A stretch of 64,000 nt of DNA from Trematomus loennbergii (GCA_012861695.1 JAAOOA010000052.1:214001-278000), one strand, 5' to 3'. Shown: positions 10,295-21,862, numbered from the stretch's first letter. Numbers and translations: made by a program. Notes: generated by a model from the sequence alone, not told the origin.

Positions 10295-10605
10295 CCAGGG
10301 ATGCCATCAGGTCCAGGAGCCTTGTGTGGGTTAACCCTTTTAAAGGATTTACACACATCTGCCCTATTTAAAACAAAAGGGCAGGGTAGCTCCTGGTCCC
10401 TCTGTACCTCCACAGCCCGGCTGCTCTCAAAGCGTGCAAAAAACTGTTCAGCTCATCTGGGAGAGATGCGCACGCAGACACTCCCGCAGCACCCCCCGCT
10501 GCTCCTTTGTAGTCGGTCATTGTCCTATAATACTGCTTCTAGTATCTGTTGTCCAGCGCTCCGTCTTTTAATCTCTTTCTCTCTCTACATCCTCCTTAGG
10601 TAATT
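10295..10605 (-). pseudogene. LINE reverse-transcriptase fragment
   Basis: On the minus strand a conceptual reading gives ELNSFFARFE, then a stretch containing VNPHKAPGPDGIPG. This is the conserved N-terminal motif of non-LTR reverse transcriptases (the N-x-x-K-A-x-G-P-D-G signature). It is only a fragment, lacks the catalytic domain, and abuts truncated T at 10293. Confidence 0.6.
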
Positions 10606-11098
10606 ATAGTGTTTAATAGCAGTCTCTACTACTGTCATGATGACCTCTGAAATGTCTGAATTGACCAATCAGAATCAAGTATTCAACTAAGCCATGTATA
10701 TAAATATCAATACATTTCAAGGAGTATAACAAGTATATTCTGCACCTTGAATATTAAGTATTTTCCAGACAGTTTTTTTGTGTTTACGAGTTTTTTTATC
10801 CCAAATGTAATTGTAATTATCAAAATAGTGGCAGATTATTTTTCTGACGATGGACTAATTGTTTCAGCTCGAGTGGAATTTTTCCGTCTGCTTCTCCTCA
10901 ATCAACACTAGGGGGAGTAGAGAACCAGAAGCAACTAAAGATTAGGGTGTAAACTAAGCATTTCAATTGTCTAAACGTTGACTTATTTCTTAATAACTGT
11001 TAGCACCCCTTACTCCTCTGAAATGTCCCAATTGACCAATCAGAATCGAGTATTCAACTAAGCCATGTCATTAATATCAAAACATTTCAAAGAGTATA
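10606..11098 (+). repeat. Repeat R: one near-complete unit and the start of a second
   Basis: R has recognisable blocks: CCTCTGAAATGT..GACCAATCAGAATC, then AAGTATATTCTGCACCTTGA, then GATGGA-TAATTGTT-CAGCTCGAGTGGAA, then CTAGGGGGAGTA. Unit 1 (about 10650-10930) is unbroken. Unit 2 starts near 10941 and stops at 11098, resuming at 20283 after an inserted LINE. It is split again at 20331 (MITE) and 21165 (hAT-like end), and its last block appears at 53983-54062. Further partial copies lie at 59460-59552 and 60958-61166. Unit 1 is the reference for the unfilled state of these insertions. Confidence 0.75.
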
Positions 11099-11635
11099 TA
11101 GGCCTGTACGTGGGAGTGAAATTGCACGGAACATACTGTATGAGGTGTGATTTGTGCCAAAGAGCGAACTCACTGAGCAGACAATCGTGTCGGTCGTCGC
11201 CTACCATGCCGTGAACTATGCCGTGAGAGAAGTAACGTGACACTCTCGTCGCCACCCCTCTCGTCTGAGAAGCTACGTGACGTCTGCGTCTGAAGTTACT
11301 TTACTTAGTTATCACCAAATAACCCAGTAATGTTACAGCTACGTTGCTGTTCAAGATAGAATCTATTTCAATATAGTTTTGGTATTAAAATAATGTTACA
11401 CCTCTTGTATGCCCTGAATGCAAAAAACAACCACAGACAAGAATATATATTTTTAATTATCAAAATGATAACAAAGGCTGAAAAAACAGGAGAAGCCTGT
11501 CTTCCCTTGGTCTCCAGGAGAAAACTGTATATCACCAAGTTTTCATATAGTTTTGTGTGTGAAATAGATCGCTGCAGTGAACACGACTTTATGTATTTGT
11601 TTATGGTTTATTTGATTTGGAGGGATGCAGTATAC

Positions 11636-12549
11636 GGGTCATTCCAGAATTGGAGGACAATTTAGACACCAACATTTTTGAAAAATGAACCTTTCATTAT
11701 TATTTTTTGTTATGTATTTAGGAAAAACAGATAATAAACCATCAAAAAAAGTGATTTGCCCAGCTAAGGCATCAAATGTATATTTTCCAATGAAGAATTA
11801 ACCCTGTTACTCTAATTATAGTAACAGGGTTGAAAATCAATGCTAATTTTAGCTTTTACCTCAGGAATAATGCTAGCTGCACAATGTAATGCTATTGTCA
11901 AGGAATGGACACACTTAGATATTTAACTAAAGAAACATACATTTGAAATTAATTTGTTTTAGTCTCATAATTTGAGTAACAGGGTTGCGTTTGTATGAGT
12001 GCCACACTCCTTCAAGAGTGACAAGATTGGAAATATATTACAAATAAAAGAGAGGACTTAGTTTTGGTCTACCCATGGTAGCAGCACATGGCTTGCTGAT
12101 GTCCTTTCCACTGTGTCATGCGACAAACAGTTTTTCACTTCCTCTGCCAAGCTAAAAAGGTTTCGGTAACAGGGTTGCGCGCATGTTGAGGGACACACCT
12201 CTGTGCAAAATTACTGTTATTTAAAATGTGTTTATGATTTAACAAATTGATTTTACCATTACAAGACACATATATCAATAGAATAATACCAAAAAAGTAA
12301 ATAAAAACCCTATTTTAAATGTTATATTTGACATGCAAGTTGGTCAAGAGAAAAGGGCATTTTAGGGGGTGTTCGAGAGCTATTTGATATTTTAAATAAT
12401 ATTTTGAAACCACTTTTTCTACAACTTTATATGCATCTTGTCTCAAGACAAGTATATTTAACACAACAAGTGCATGTCTTAGCTTTTTGGGCATGGATTA
12501 TTAGATTTTTTATATGGGGGACATGAAATGTCCTCCAATTCTGGAATGA
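11636..12549. mobile_element. Non-autonomous TIR element nested in T
   Basis: Inverted ends TCATTCCAGAATTGGAGGAC and the complement of GTCCTCCAATTCTGGAATGA are perfect over about 20 bp. The truncated T copy lacks it: GCAGTATAC runs directly to ATAGAAGTTCAG near 10120. Inside, the motif GTAACAGGGTTG recurs several times (near 11820, 11975 and 12166), once as half of a hairpin at about 11801-11832. No coding potential was recognised and the superfamily is unassigned. Confidence 0.7.
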
Positions 12550-14320
12550 GAAGTTCAGAGAAGAGGCAACCCCTATATATTGTTTATTTTATTTCATTTC
12601 AGCACCATGGCAGAGGCAAATATAGAGTTAATGTGTGGAGTTATAATGTCCCGTTTACTAAAATATGTTTGTTTTATGATGTTGAGTTGACAAAATAGTC
12701 ACTGTTACATTTTGCTGCACTCAAGCATACTTCTGAAGACAAGAGTTGTGTCCCCCTTTGGCCACAAGGGGGAGTATATATATATTGTATATATATATTT
12801 TGTATAGATGTTGCAACTATACAGAGCTTTGGCAATACTATATGTAACTGAGGTCATGCTAATAAAGCTATTGAATTGAGTATACCTTTAAGTGAGCTGT
12901 CAGGAGGAAACAAAGGTTCACCAACACATGCACTTTAATGCTGAGAAAGTACAAAGACGTGAAACGATGTGCTGCAATGTCTGTGTATCTTTGAAGAATG
13001 CCAAGTAAAGGAAGAAAGTAATAACTCGCACTGAGTCTTAATACATTACTTTATTTCTATTATATAACACTATCCAATGATTTATTATGTTTGTGTTACA
13101 CACACCATTAACCTATACAACAATAGGGAGCCCTGGCTCAAGGACGGACAAAACAAGGACACCACACATGTTATTTTCCAATTACAGTATATTTATTTAA
13201 AGAGAGCAACTCAATTGTGATATCAGTTAATCAGTAATGTGTGTAGTGTACGGGTGTGTGATGTGTCAGCAGGGCCGGACTGGGACCATAGGTCAGGCCG
13301 GGAATTATACACCCAGCCAGGCCACTGTTTAGTTTGGGGGCGTTTTGCTGGATGTATCGTCAATATTTACAACGTTGCTGCCCGTAGTGATAGCCCTACA
13401 GTTTGAATCTACTACTTAAATAGAAACATATGGACATAGGATATTGTTAAAAAAAGGTGTGCATATGTATTTGGGAACCTTTCCATGTGAACATGTTTTA
13501 TTTGGGGGTGGACCTCAAATGGATTAAACTGTGATCAATAACTATAGTAACTTATTGAGAGAACATGAACATAGCTTGCTTATACTGTTGTCATTACATT
13601 TCCTTTGTTTTGTTCAGTGTTTTCATAGACATAGCCTATTGAAACAGTTTCCTCTGTACCTGCCAGTTCTGTCCACTGAGCTCTGCATCTCTCCCTCAGG
13701 GCCATCACCATCAGCATCATCTGATAGTGGAACTGAATAAGGAGAATATGTAATCATTACATTAACAACTATTTATGAAATAACATTATTCAAGAACATA
13801 CATTATGCAACACTTATTTATCACTTAGTTGACCCTGTATTTGCATGGCTAATACCATAATGATTGTCTCCCCTTTAGACAACATAACCATCTCAAGTGA
13901 TCCCTCACAGTATGAGGGGTTTGTAGCCCCACAGTTAGCTGCAGTCTAACGGTTATTACATATATTTGCCTTGAGTAACATGAAGGACATGTTTGGGTTT
14001 TGTGTAGCCTTATAGTCTCCAGTCACACAGGGCCTGCCACTAACTTAGCATTGGACTGAGAAACTGTTTTGTTGACAGTCGATGTGCACATCAGGCTACA
14101 ATATAGAAAGAAATGTGGCTCATAATGTTCGCTCACTTACTTTCTGTTTCTATACCACGGGGGGTTCTGAATAAATCAGTGTTTTAGCACATTTCACTGC
14201 CTTTTGCTGCAGGATGGGGGTCCATCCTTCCACAATAATTAACCTTGCCGTCAGTTTCAGTCGGTCCAGTCCACACTACTGTAAACAGCAGCGAGCTGGT
14301 CTCGTGAGAAACGGAGAGTG
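12550..14320. other. Interior of T, no gene recognised
   Basis: It contains a TATATATA-rich stretch near 12775-12805, a block starting GCAGGGCCGGACTGGGACC at about 13270 that resembles the end of another transposon family, and a short open frame at 13531-13740 ending SGPSPSASSDSGTE with no recognisable domain. I cannot support a gene here. Confidence 0.35.
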
Positions 14321-14480
14321 GAACAACCAATCACATCTTCATTATTCTCCTGACTGTATATATAAAGGTCTGGTCTGACAGGTGCGTGGTTCTCACTGCG
14401 CTTCATACCGGTGCAACTTTGAACACCTTCAATATATGCCGCATTAATGGATTTGGCCTGCAGTCACCGCATCTGGGCTG
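14320..14480 (+). promoter_or_regulatory. Possible core promoter (CCAAT and TATA) within T
   Basis: AACCAATCAC near 14325 is followed by TATATATAAAGG near 14358 at normal CCAAT-to-TATA spacing. An ATTAAA lies downstream near 14481. The arrangement could be the U3-R part of a solo LTR or a transposase promoter. No LTR ends were found, so this is tentative. Confidence 0.25.
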
Positions 14481-15133
14481 AATTAAACACGTATTATTTT
14501 AGTCCTGTGTGTTTATTAGAGGCCATGTCAGCAGGCCACATCACATCATGCCAGCGTTGCGTTCACAAGACATACAAGCCACAAACTGGCAATCGAAACA
14601 TGCTACAACCTGAGGGACAGTGAATGAGACACACAGACACAGACACACCCACTTGAGGGAGGGAGGGACAGCTGATCGCCGTGCAGCAATCAGCTGTTCC
14701 CGAGCAGAGAGAGAGAGAGAGCTGCTCGACACAACTCTTATTAATCCCCGTACCGGACAATTGTTATTTGTTCCAAATCGGAACCGGATTTCGGTTCCCG
14801 ATCCTCATCACATCCCCAGCCACAGCCGTGGTCTTAACCGGTCTTGACATAACATCTCGAGTCCTATAGGTCCGATACAGAGACAATACGAAACCAAATG
14901 CAGTCGATTCCGAGACCAATACCGTTAAAAAGTGGTCTGGAGACCGGTCTCGAGTACAACACCAGCAAATATTCTCATACTAATGATTATTAATTAGTAT
15001 TCCCCTCTCTTCTGATACCAATACTGTGCCGATGAGAAAGTGTAGGCTACCTGTAACACTCTCCAAACTACTGTAGGAGCGGAATCATTAGAAAAATATA
15101 ATATAGGATAATCTATACAATGCGAACGGAGGC

Positions 15134-15217
15134 GAGACGTACGTTATTCACGCGCTTATCCACACGTACGTTATTCACACGCATATCCACACGTACGTTA
15201 TCAACACGCATATCTAA
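15134..15217 (+). repeat. Tandem repeat, about 30-bp unit with ACGTACGTTAT
   Basis: Three units share ACGTACGTTAT and CACGC(A/T)TATC. Just downstream, at 15270-15325, several TGACGTC/TGACGTCG motifs cluster (CRE-like). Both lie near the right end of hAT T and may be subterminal transposase-binding repeats, which is inferred. Confidence 0.6.
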
Positions 15218-15443
15218 GATAGCACTTTCAAAGCTACGCCGCCGCCACGTGAGCGCGTACTTTGAGCGCACCTATGATACGTCGCCGTGACGTCTGACGT
15301 CTGACAACGTCGTGACGTCGCCTGTATTGTACGTCAACCCATTCAAAATTGATGGAGGCGTTGGCGCACGTTGACACGCCAGTTCTCCGCTCAGTGAGCT
15401 TAGTTATCTGTTCTTTGGCACAAATCACACCTCATACATACTG

Positions 15444-16107
15444 GAGAGGACGCTGGCGTTGACTGTTCGCCGCTTCTCCGCCTCTGTTACCCTCTGTTCT
15501 TGCAAAAACTTCCGAATTGGACTACTGCCCTGCACTGCACTGCACATTGTTTTTAACATTTTTAACTTACTTTACCTTCTGCCTCCGTTGCTGGCTGTAG
15601 CCGGCTGCCCTCACTCAGCCATCAAAGTGCCGGGTGGCTACTGCTACCTGCTACATCGCCTTTTTGTCTGTCTCCACCCCACGCAACAACCGTGGACTCT
15701 CTCTGCCTCCTGCCTTCATCTCTGGGGTGCATCTGTCCTGTCCCGCTGTTCACATCCTCCTGCCATGCCGTGGATCTTCCTCGTCTCCACAACAATCCTC
15801 CTCCTCTGTGCACCTAGCCTGCTAGCCGCTATCGCTGCTAACACACTGCTCCCAGCCTTTCCACCTGTCATCATGCTGAAATACTCCATCTCACAGCTTC
15901 TGTCACTCAACATCTCCTCCACCCCGTCTTCCATCTCAGTCATCAGACTTCTTGGACTCCTTCGTGTCCCCGCTACATTCACCGAAGCACCCGCCGCAGT
16001 TTTGTTTACTTTCAGCACGGACAATCCATACCATCCATCTGCTCTACCCAACGCACTGTCGCACACCTGACGCGTCATCAGAATGCAACTCCTACTGCTC
16101 CTCTTAC
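15444..16107 (+). other. 5' region of the L2-like LINE
   Basis: C/T-rich sequence follows the right TSD of T. A 203-codon plus-strand open frame at 15459-16070 has no domain that I recognise. It could be a remnant of LINE ORF1 or a chance frame in a pyrimidine-rich 5' UTR. I do not call a protein. Confidence 0.3.
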
Positions 16108-16672
16108 GGTACGTCTACACAGCAGCGTTAAAAAAATCTTGGAGGTGGGCGTATCTGAAGCTTGAGGATTTTTTGCGAGCAACCAATCACATGAATCTCC
16201 CGCCCGCGACATACGAAGCAAAAAAGCCCGAAGTAAACTGGATATAAACTCCCCAAAACAGGCGAAAACCTACCACTGTCTCTGCCACCTCCCTCCATGC
16301 CTGGCTCCTCCGGTTATATCCCGGTAGGACTGGTCATAAAGCACCGGGTGATTGATTCGCTACCGCTAATTTCTCCTCCATTTTTTGGAATATGAGGAAA
16401 TGACCTGCGGTGTCTCTCCCAGCATACAGCCGTTTGATTGGCTAGAGCTTGAACTGTCAGATTTGCGTACACAGGATTTGATTGGCTGACGCTTCCACCT
16501 CAGCCTCAAAAGTTGAACATTGTTCAACTTTGAATCCTCAAAATCCTGAAAATCTCCGCTCGCCTGCCCACAATCCATTCGGCGAAAAGTGAGGGAAAGT
16601 GACGTCACCCCATTCAAAGTGAATGGGCAGAAGCGTTTCAAGATTTTGTAATGCTGCTGTGTAGACGGTCCG
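16108..16672. mobile_element. MITE with GGTACGTCTACACAGCAG ends
   Basis: The ends GGTACGTCTACACAGCAGC and the complement of GCTGCTGTGTAGACGGTCC are inverted. The match extends inward over about 30 bp with mismatches. TTAC occurs on both sides (16104-16107 and 16673-16676). It is non-coding and inserted in the L2-like LINE. Confidence 0.65.
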
Positions 16673-16885
16673 TTACACTCTCCCCCGCTCATCTACACTC
16701 CAGCGGCATGAAATACCCGGAGCGGATCCCACTCCCCTCCGCCACCCAAAACATATAAGTCATTTCTCCCCACCATCAAGCCCCCCTCCTCTGCCCCACT
16801 GCCTCCCCTCTCGTGCCACACCCGAGCTGCTAACCCAGACAACCTCATACCTATCCAGCCTGCCACCACCCCTCCAACCCCCCAC

Positions 16886-17618
16886 TTGACTAATCTTGCC
16901 CTCCTCAATATCCGGTCACTCAACAATAAAGCCCACATCCTCCACGAAATAATTCTGGACAAATCCATCGAATTCCTTCTGCTCACTGAAACCTGGCAAC
17001 AACCCAATGACTTCTTCTCCCTCAATCAAACATCCCCCCCTGGTTTTAATTACATCACTAAACCCCGCCCCTCACGCCGTGGTGGTGGGCTGGCTGTCAT
17101 TTACAACCAGAACATCCGGACTACAGAACTCACCCTCCCCTCAGTATCATCCTTCGAATTCCTCGCCTTCAAAACCACTCCCTCACTGACAGTTATCCTC
17201 ATTTACCGCCCCCCCAAACCACACCCCTCCTTCCTCTCTGATCTCACTGAACTCCTCACCATTGCTTCATCCCTCTCCCCACGTACGTTACTCCTCGGCG
17301 ACCTCAACATCCACATGGACTCCCCCACCTGCAAACTCGCTTCTGAATTCTCCTCCCTTCTGGACAATTTCTCATTTACCCAACATGTCACCTTCCCCAC
17401 CCATGATAAAGGACACATCCTTGACCTTGTCTGCTCCACCAACCTCCCAGTACTCGACCTCCACCCCTGCCCCTTTCCCCTCTCTGACCACAAACTCATA
17501 AAGTTCATCATCGCATCCCCCGTCCGCCACCCCCCCCCCCCCCCACCCAGGAACATCATCTTCCGTAATTTACGCTCTGTCGAACCCCAGCACCTCTCCG
17601 ACCTGCTATCCTCTACTC
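16886..17618 (+). pseudogene. L2-like LINE AP-endonuclease domain
   Basis: The open frame begins NLALLNIRSLNNKAHILHE and carries the endonuclease signatures LLTETWQ, GGGLAVIYN, LIYRPPKPH, LLGDLNIHMDSP and LSDHKLIKF. These match the apurinic-type endonuclease that nicks target DNA in L2/CR1-clade elements. The frame runs into a hAT insertion at 17619. On the far side the sequence resumes in the middle of the reverse transcriptase, so the linker and RT fingers are lost and the element is dead. Confidence 0.82.
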
Positions 17619-19105
17619 CAGTGGTTCCCAAACTTTTTGGGCCCAAGGCACACCAAAGGACAAAAAAAAATCTCAAGGCACACCTATTGTGCAAAATAGC
17701 CCGTATAACACGTGTTATCACTCATATCATGTAAAATATCTGTAAATGTGCATAATTATTTACTAATGCCAAATAAAATGTGACAATGACAACTATATTA
17801 CTCATGAAATATTTATTAACGAAATATTTCAATTCATTTGAAACTTTATGAAATTAGGCTTCATCACACTCACACAGCAACACACTCATTTAAACCAGAC
17901 AGGTCACACAATAAAAAAAGGAAACTCAGCACAGAGAACTGTCAATGCAAGGAAGCTGCACTGTCCATGGTCCTGAACTACAAATTATAAATATAACATT
18001 TCAGCAATCAGCATTGAAACATGTGCTATTGTAAATATTTGTGCCGATTTACAAATTAGTGAGATACATGTGCCTGTCGGGCGCGCAGATTTTTTAATCC
18101 TTGGTGGCACTGAGGAGAGGGCTACTCGCAAGTCCTGTTCAACAGAGAGCCGTGACCTCCTGTTGTTCTTCATGCCGCTCGCCTGCAGTTTCTCTGTCAA
18201 TTGTTGCTCAATGTCTTCTGACATGTCGTCGATTCTTCTTTTGATTGTATTATCAGACGACGGCACTTTGGATAGCTCATTTGCGGCATCTGGACCAGCA
18301 TGACACCTACAATTTTTTTGCAAGCGGGGAGGATGAGTGTCTCCGCTATTGTGTGAGGTTTCTTCTGCTTTGCAATGAGCTCCGCTAGCATGTAACTAGC
18401 CTCCATTGCCTTTTCAGACACTTTCACACAATCCAACAAACGGTCTTGCTGCCTCTGGTTCAGATCCCGCGCTCTTATGAAGTAGGCCAAGTTTCTCTGA
18501 ACATGGAAGGGATGTTTGGTTTCCAAGTGCCTCTTCAGCTTGCTTGGAACCATGTTCGCATTAGCTAACTTCTCCCGACAGACGACGCACTCGGGTTGAG
18601 GATTGTTGCCATCCCGGTCCAACTGAAGCCATAAGACAGGTAACTGTCATGATACTGTCTGCTGACAGTTTTTTCCTCTTTTCTTTCGGTGGTGGGTTTT
18701 CGGCAATCTCTGCACTGGTGGTTGGTGGTTTGCTCCGCACAAGAAAGCGCTCCATTTCCCTCTTGCATGTTTCTCTGTTTCTCTGTTTTAATGTTGTCCT
18801 TCAGCCTTCGGTGTGTCACGGTCGTATAATTCCCACCTGCAACTGCGTTACCTGCGAAATTGGGGTTCCGTGAGGATTTTTATTAAAAGAATTGTTTTTA
18901 GGTATAGAGTTTGCCTCTGTATTATGAAATGAGTGCATACAAAGTACTGATATAGTAAATTAAAAAATAATTATTTTTGTGTAGTTGTATATTGCAATAA
19001 TAACGTATGGTTGTCACAAAATCCCACGGCACACCCGGACTTGCCTCACGGCACACCAGTGTGCCGCGGCACACCGTTTGGGAACCACCGTTTTGGGAAC
19101 CACTG
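17619..19105 (-). mobile_element. Charlie-type hAT with decayed BED-finger transposase
   Basis: The ends CAGTGGTTCCCAAACTTTTT and the complement of TTTTGGGAACCACTG are inverted. CTCTACTC and CTCTACTT (7 of 8 matching) flank it at 17611-17618 and 19106-19113. The interior is coding on the minus strand (see 17985-18755). It is inserted in the L2-like LINE between endonuclease and RT. Confidence 0.82.
17985..18755 (-). pseudogene. hAT transposase remnant, BED zinc finger
   Basis: Minus-strand frames give PQPECVVCREKLANANMVPS followed by KLKRHLETKHPF, a BED-type finger (C-x2-C and H-x4-H). A ZBED5/SCAND3-like region follows (LAELIAKQKKPHTIAETLIL). The N-terminal part around 18561-18755 is in a different frame from the finger, and another shift lies near 18300-18200, so it is a pseudogene. 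The catalytic RNase-H-like core and the hAT dimerisation domain are absent, removed by internal deletion. Confidence 0.7.
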
Positions 19106-20095
19106 CTCTACTTCATCTCCCTCAACAACCACTCCTCTGCTACAGCTTCAGTCACCCAAGGTGTTCCCCAAGGTTCAGTACTCGGCCCCTCCTCTTCATC
19201 ATCTACATCCTCCCCCTTGGTCAGATTCTGCACCACTACAACCTGGACTTTCACTGCTACGCTGATGACACACAGATTTACCTCAGCACCAAATCCCCCC
19301 ACAACCCCCCCTCACCCACATCGAATCCTGTCTGACTGCTATAAAATCCTGGATGGCACACAACTTCCTCAAACTCAACAGCAATAAAACTGAACTCCTC
19401 CTCATCGGCTCCAAATCCACCCTCAGCAAAAACCCCAACCTGACACTCACCATCGATGGCACCCCTGTTTCCCCCTCCACCCAGGCACGCAACCTTGGCG
19501 TGATATTTGACCCCACTCTCTCCCTCGAGCCCCACATCCGCCTAGTTGTAAAAACCTCATTTTTCCACTCCGCAATATCGCCAAACTCCGTCCCTCTCTC
19601 ACCCGCCCTGCAGCTGAGCGACTCATTCACGCCTTCATCTCCTCCCGCCTGGACTATTGCAACGCACTCCTCTACGGCATCAGCACTACATCCCTCAATA
19701 GACTTCAGCGTGTCCAGAACGCAGCCGCCAGACTCCTCACCCACACCAAATCATGGCATCATATCACCCGGTCCTCAAAGAACTTCACTGGCTCCCCGTT
19801 TCACACCGCATCCAACAAAACTCCTGGTACTCACCTACAAAGCCCTCCACCACCTGGCCCCCCCCTACCTCACTGACCTCCTCATCCTCTACCAACCACC
19901 CGGTCCCTCAGATCCACCTCAGCCGGTTTGCTTTCCATCCCCAACGCCAAACTCCGGAGCTTTGGGACAGAGCCTTCTCTGTGGCAGCCCCGAAGCTCTG
20001 GAACTCCTCCCCCAAGACCTCCGTGAGTCCGAGTCCCTCACCCTGTTCCAGTCCCGCCTCAGAACCCATCTCTTCAAATCTGTATACCCATAAGC
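19106..20095 (+). pseudogene. L2-like LINE reverse transcriptase, C-terminal half
   Basis: Across shifting frames the sequence gives QGVPQGSVLGP, LLFIIYILPLGQ, then FHCYADDTQIYLS (the YADD catalytic box), then MAHNFLKLNSNKTELLLIGS. It ends with a C-terminal domain including LKELHWLPVSHRI and LVLTYKALHHLAPPYLTDLL. At least two frame changes (near 19200 and 19600-19800) make it non-functional. It is the 3' half of the same element as 16886-17618. Confidence 0.8.
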
Positions 20096-20261
20096 CCCCC
20101 CCCCACCCCCACTTCCTCCTGACTGGTTTCTGTTTTTTTTAGTTTTTTTGTTTCTTCTCTCTGTTTTGTTTTTGTTTTGTTGTTGTTTTGTTGCCTGTCC
20201 TTGTCTGTCTACCCTTCCACAAATGTTAAGCGTCTTTGGGTCTTAGAAAATCGCTATAGAA

Positions 20262-20282
20262 ATTGAATTTATTATTATTATA
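20262..20282 (+). repeat. ATT microsatellite tail of the L2-like LINE
   Basis: GAATTTATTATTATTATATT marks the 3' terminus of the LINE, after which repeat R resumes. Confidence 0.6.
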
Positions 20283-20330
20283 TTATATCAAGTATATTCT
20301 GCACCTTGAAAATTAAGTATTTTCCATACT

Positions 20331-20562
20331 TTAAAGGTCCATGTCATGCTTTTTGGTTATCACCCGTCCCCTTGTGTGTTATGAAGGTTTTTCTGCATGT
20401 AAACGGTCTGCAGAGTCACAAACCCTCAAAGTACACCTGTAGCGAGTAAAACTCTAACACAGAAAAGACCTGTCTATGCTGCCCCAGAACGCCTCGTTGG
20501 ACATTCTCTTTTTCCATTTTTTTCTTCCTGGTCGTAGTGACGTAATGGACCAATCCGCGGAC

Positions 20563-20616
<54 letters not shown>

Positions 20617-21065
20617 CACACACACAGCCTTATCTTTTCTCAGCCTGAGAAAGTGAGACACAGCGAAACTCAGCCTGAACTCAGCCTGAGCACACATACA
20701 CTCACAGCCAGGCTCCGAGTGTATGTGTGTGTCAGCTGAGTTCAGGCTGAGTTCAGGCTGAGTCAGGCTGAGTTTCGCTGTGTCTCGCTGTCTCGCAGAC
20801 CCCGCGCAGCAACCAGGAAACGACACCAGTAATCAGGGCCGTCCCTCCTACAGGCCGATCATGCAGACTGCATGGGGCCTCACCTTGCGGAGGGGGCCTC
20901 ACCTTGCGGAGGGGGCCTCAACTGAGCCGAAAATGCGGCGCAATTAGTGTGGAGCGGCACGGTTTCGCCGCTGCGAGGCTCCACTCCAACGATGTAAATC
21001 TATTCTAGTAGACCTCAACAATGGAATTATGATCAGTATAACTGGCCATGACATGGGACCTTTAA
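20331..21065. mobile_element. piggyBac-like MITE (AGGTCCCATGTCATG family), copy 1
   Basis: TTAA lies at 20331-20334 and 21062-21065. The inverted ends are AGGTCCATGTCATGC and the complement of CATGACATGGGACCT. It contains a CA array (20567-20626) and a short tandem of GGGGCCTCACCTTGCGGAG at about 20874-20920. It splits repeat R. Confidence 0.75.
20567..20626 (+). repeat. (CA)n microsatellite
   Basis: About 60 bases of CA repeat inside the piggyBac-like MITE. Confidence 0.95.
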
Positions 21066-21451
21066 AGACCTAGCTTTTGTGTTTTATGAGTTTTTTTTTT
21101 ATCCCAATTGTTATTGTAATTATCAAAAATACTTACAGATTTATTTTCTGACGATGGAATAATTCAGGGTTCTTACAAGTCAAATTCAAGCACTTTTCAA
21201 GCATTTTCAAGGTGCATTTCAAGCTTATCAAGCATCTTACAGCTGTTGTAAATTACATATTTATATACACATACTTATCCTCAAATGATTATTTCCCTAC
21301 CTCACATTAAATCAGATGTTCTTTATGCTATAAACAACCAAATGTGGTTTCGTGATAGCATTCTACATGAGGATGATCAATTAAAGAAAAAGAAAACAAA
21401 GTGTAATATTTCAAAATGAGTGACCCATCTGTAAGTAGACTGGGCATCCCA

Positions 21452-21862
21452 TATAGAGAGCCGCAGTGACGCGTCCTAAAACCGGAAGTAAACTTTCGAC
21501 AAAAACGCAATGCAATTTCTCCATAGGATTTAGGAAAATAGCTGGAAATAAGGTCTGTGGTTGAGACACATTTAAGAGACGGGTCACGTTTTGTTCTGCC
21601 GGATAATCTCCACTTCTCTTATAATTTTCTAATCATAAATCTATCGATCATAAATCTATCGATTCGATTTATGAAAAGTAGGGTAGACATGTGGATATTA
21701 TCCGGCTGAACAAAACGTGATCCGTCTCTTCAATGTGTCTCAACCACACCTTATTTCGAGCTATTTTCCTAAATCCTATGGAGAAACTGCATTGCGTTTT
21801 TGTCGAAGGAACCGGAAGAAGTTTACCTCGGGTTTTAGGACGCGTCACTGCGGTTCTCTATA
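21452..21862. mobile_element. Palindromic foldback MITE, copy 1
   Basis: The whole 411-bp element is one imperfect palindrome from TATAGAGAGCCGCAGTGACG to its complement CGTCACTGCGGTTCTCTATA, centred near ATAAATCTATCGAT. TA-type flanks are present. Copy 2 is at 62409-62832, and a half-copy lies at about 43130-43340 inside the ERV-resident hAT. Confidence 0.75.

Larger units (their letters stand above)
11139..15435. mobile_element. hAT element T, full length, 8-bp TSD
   Basis: The left end TATGAGGTGTGATTTGTGCC and the right end (complement of GGCACAAATCACACCTCAT) are near-perfect inverted repeats of about 23 bp. ACATACTG is duplicated at 11131-11138 and 15436-15443. The 8-bp duplication fits hAT. 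No intact transposase is visible in its 4.3 kb. It contains the TIR element 11636-12549, a short tandem array (15134-15217), and a possible core promoter (14320-14480). A truncated sister copy lies at 9620-10293. Confidence 0.8.
11099..20282 (+). mobile_element. L2-like LINE, heavily interrupted, internally deleted
   Basis: The outer limits are set by repeat R, which breaks at AAAGAGTATAT (11098) and resumes at ATATCAAGTATATTCTGC (about 20283). The right end is an ATT microsatellite tail, as in L2-type LINEs. Coding remnants on the plus strand are an AP-endonuclease (16886-17618) and the C-terminal half of the reverse transcriptase (19106-20090). The segment joining them is deleted. Insertions inside are hAT T (11139-15435), a MITE (16108-16672) and a Charlie-type hAT (17619-19105). 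The start of the LINE itself (11099-11138) is assigned by inference. Confidence 0.65.

Noticed and set aside
17203..17721. Minus-strand Gly-rich frame over the LINE endonuclease
   Set aside because: It is a shadow of the plus-strand endonuclease, which has clear catalytic motifs.
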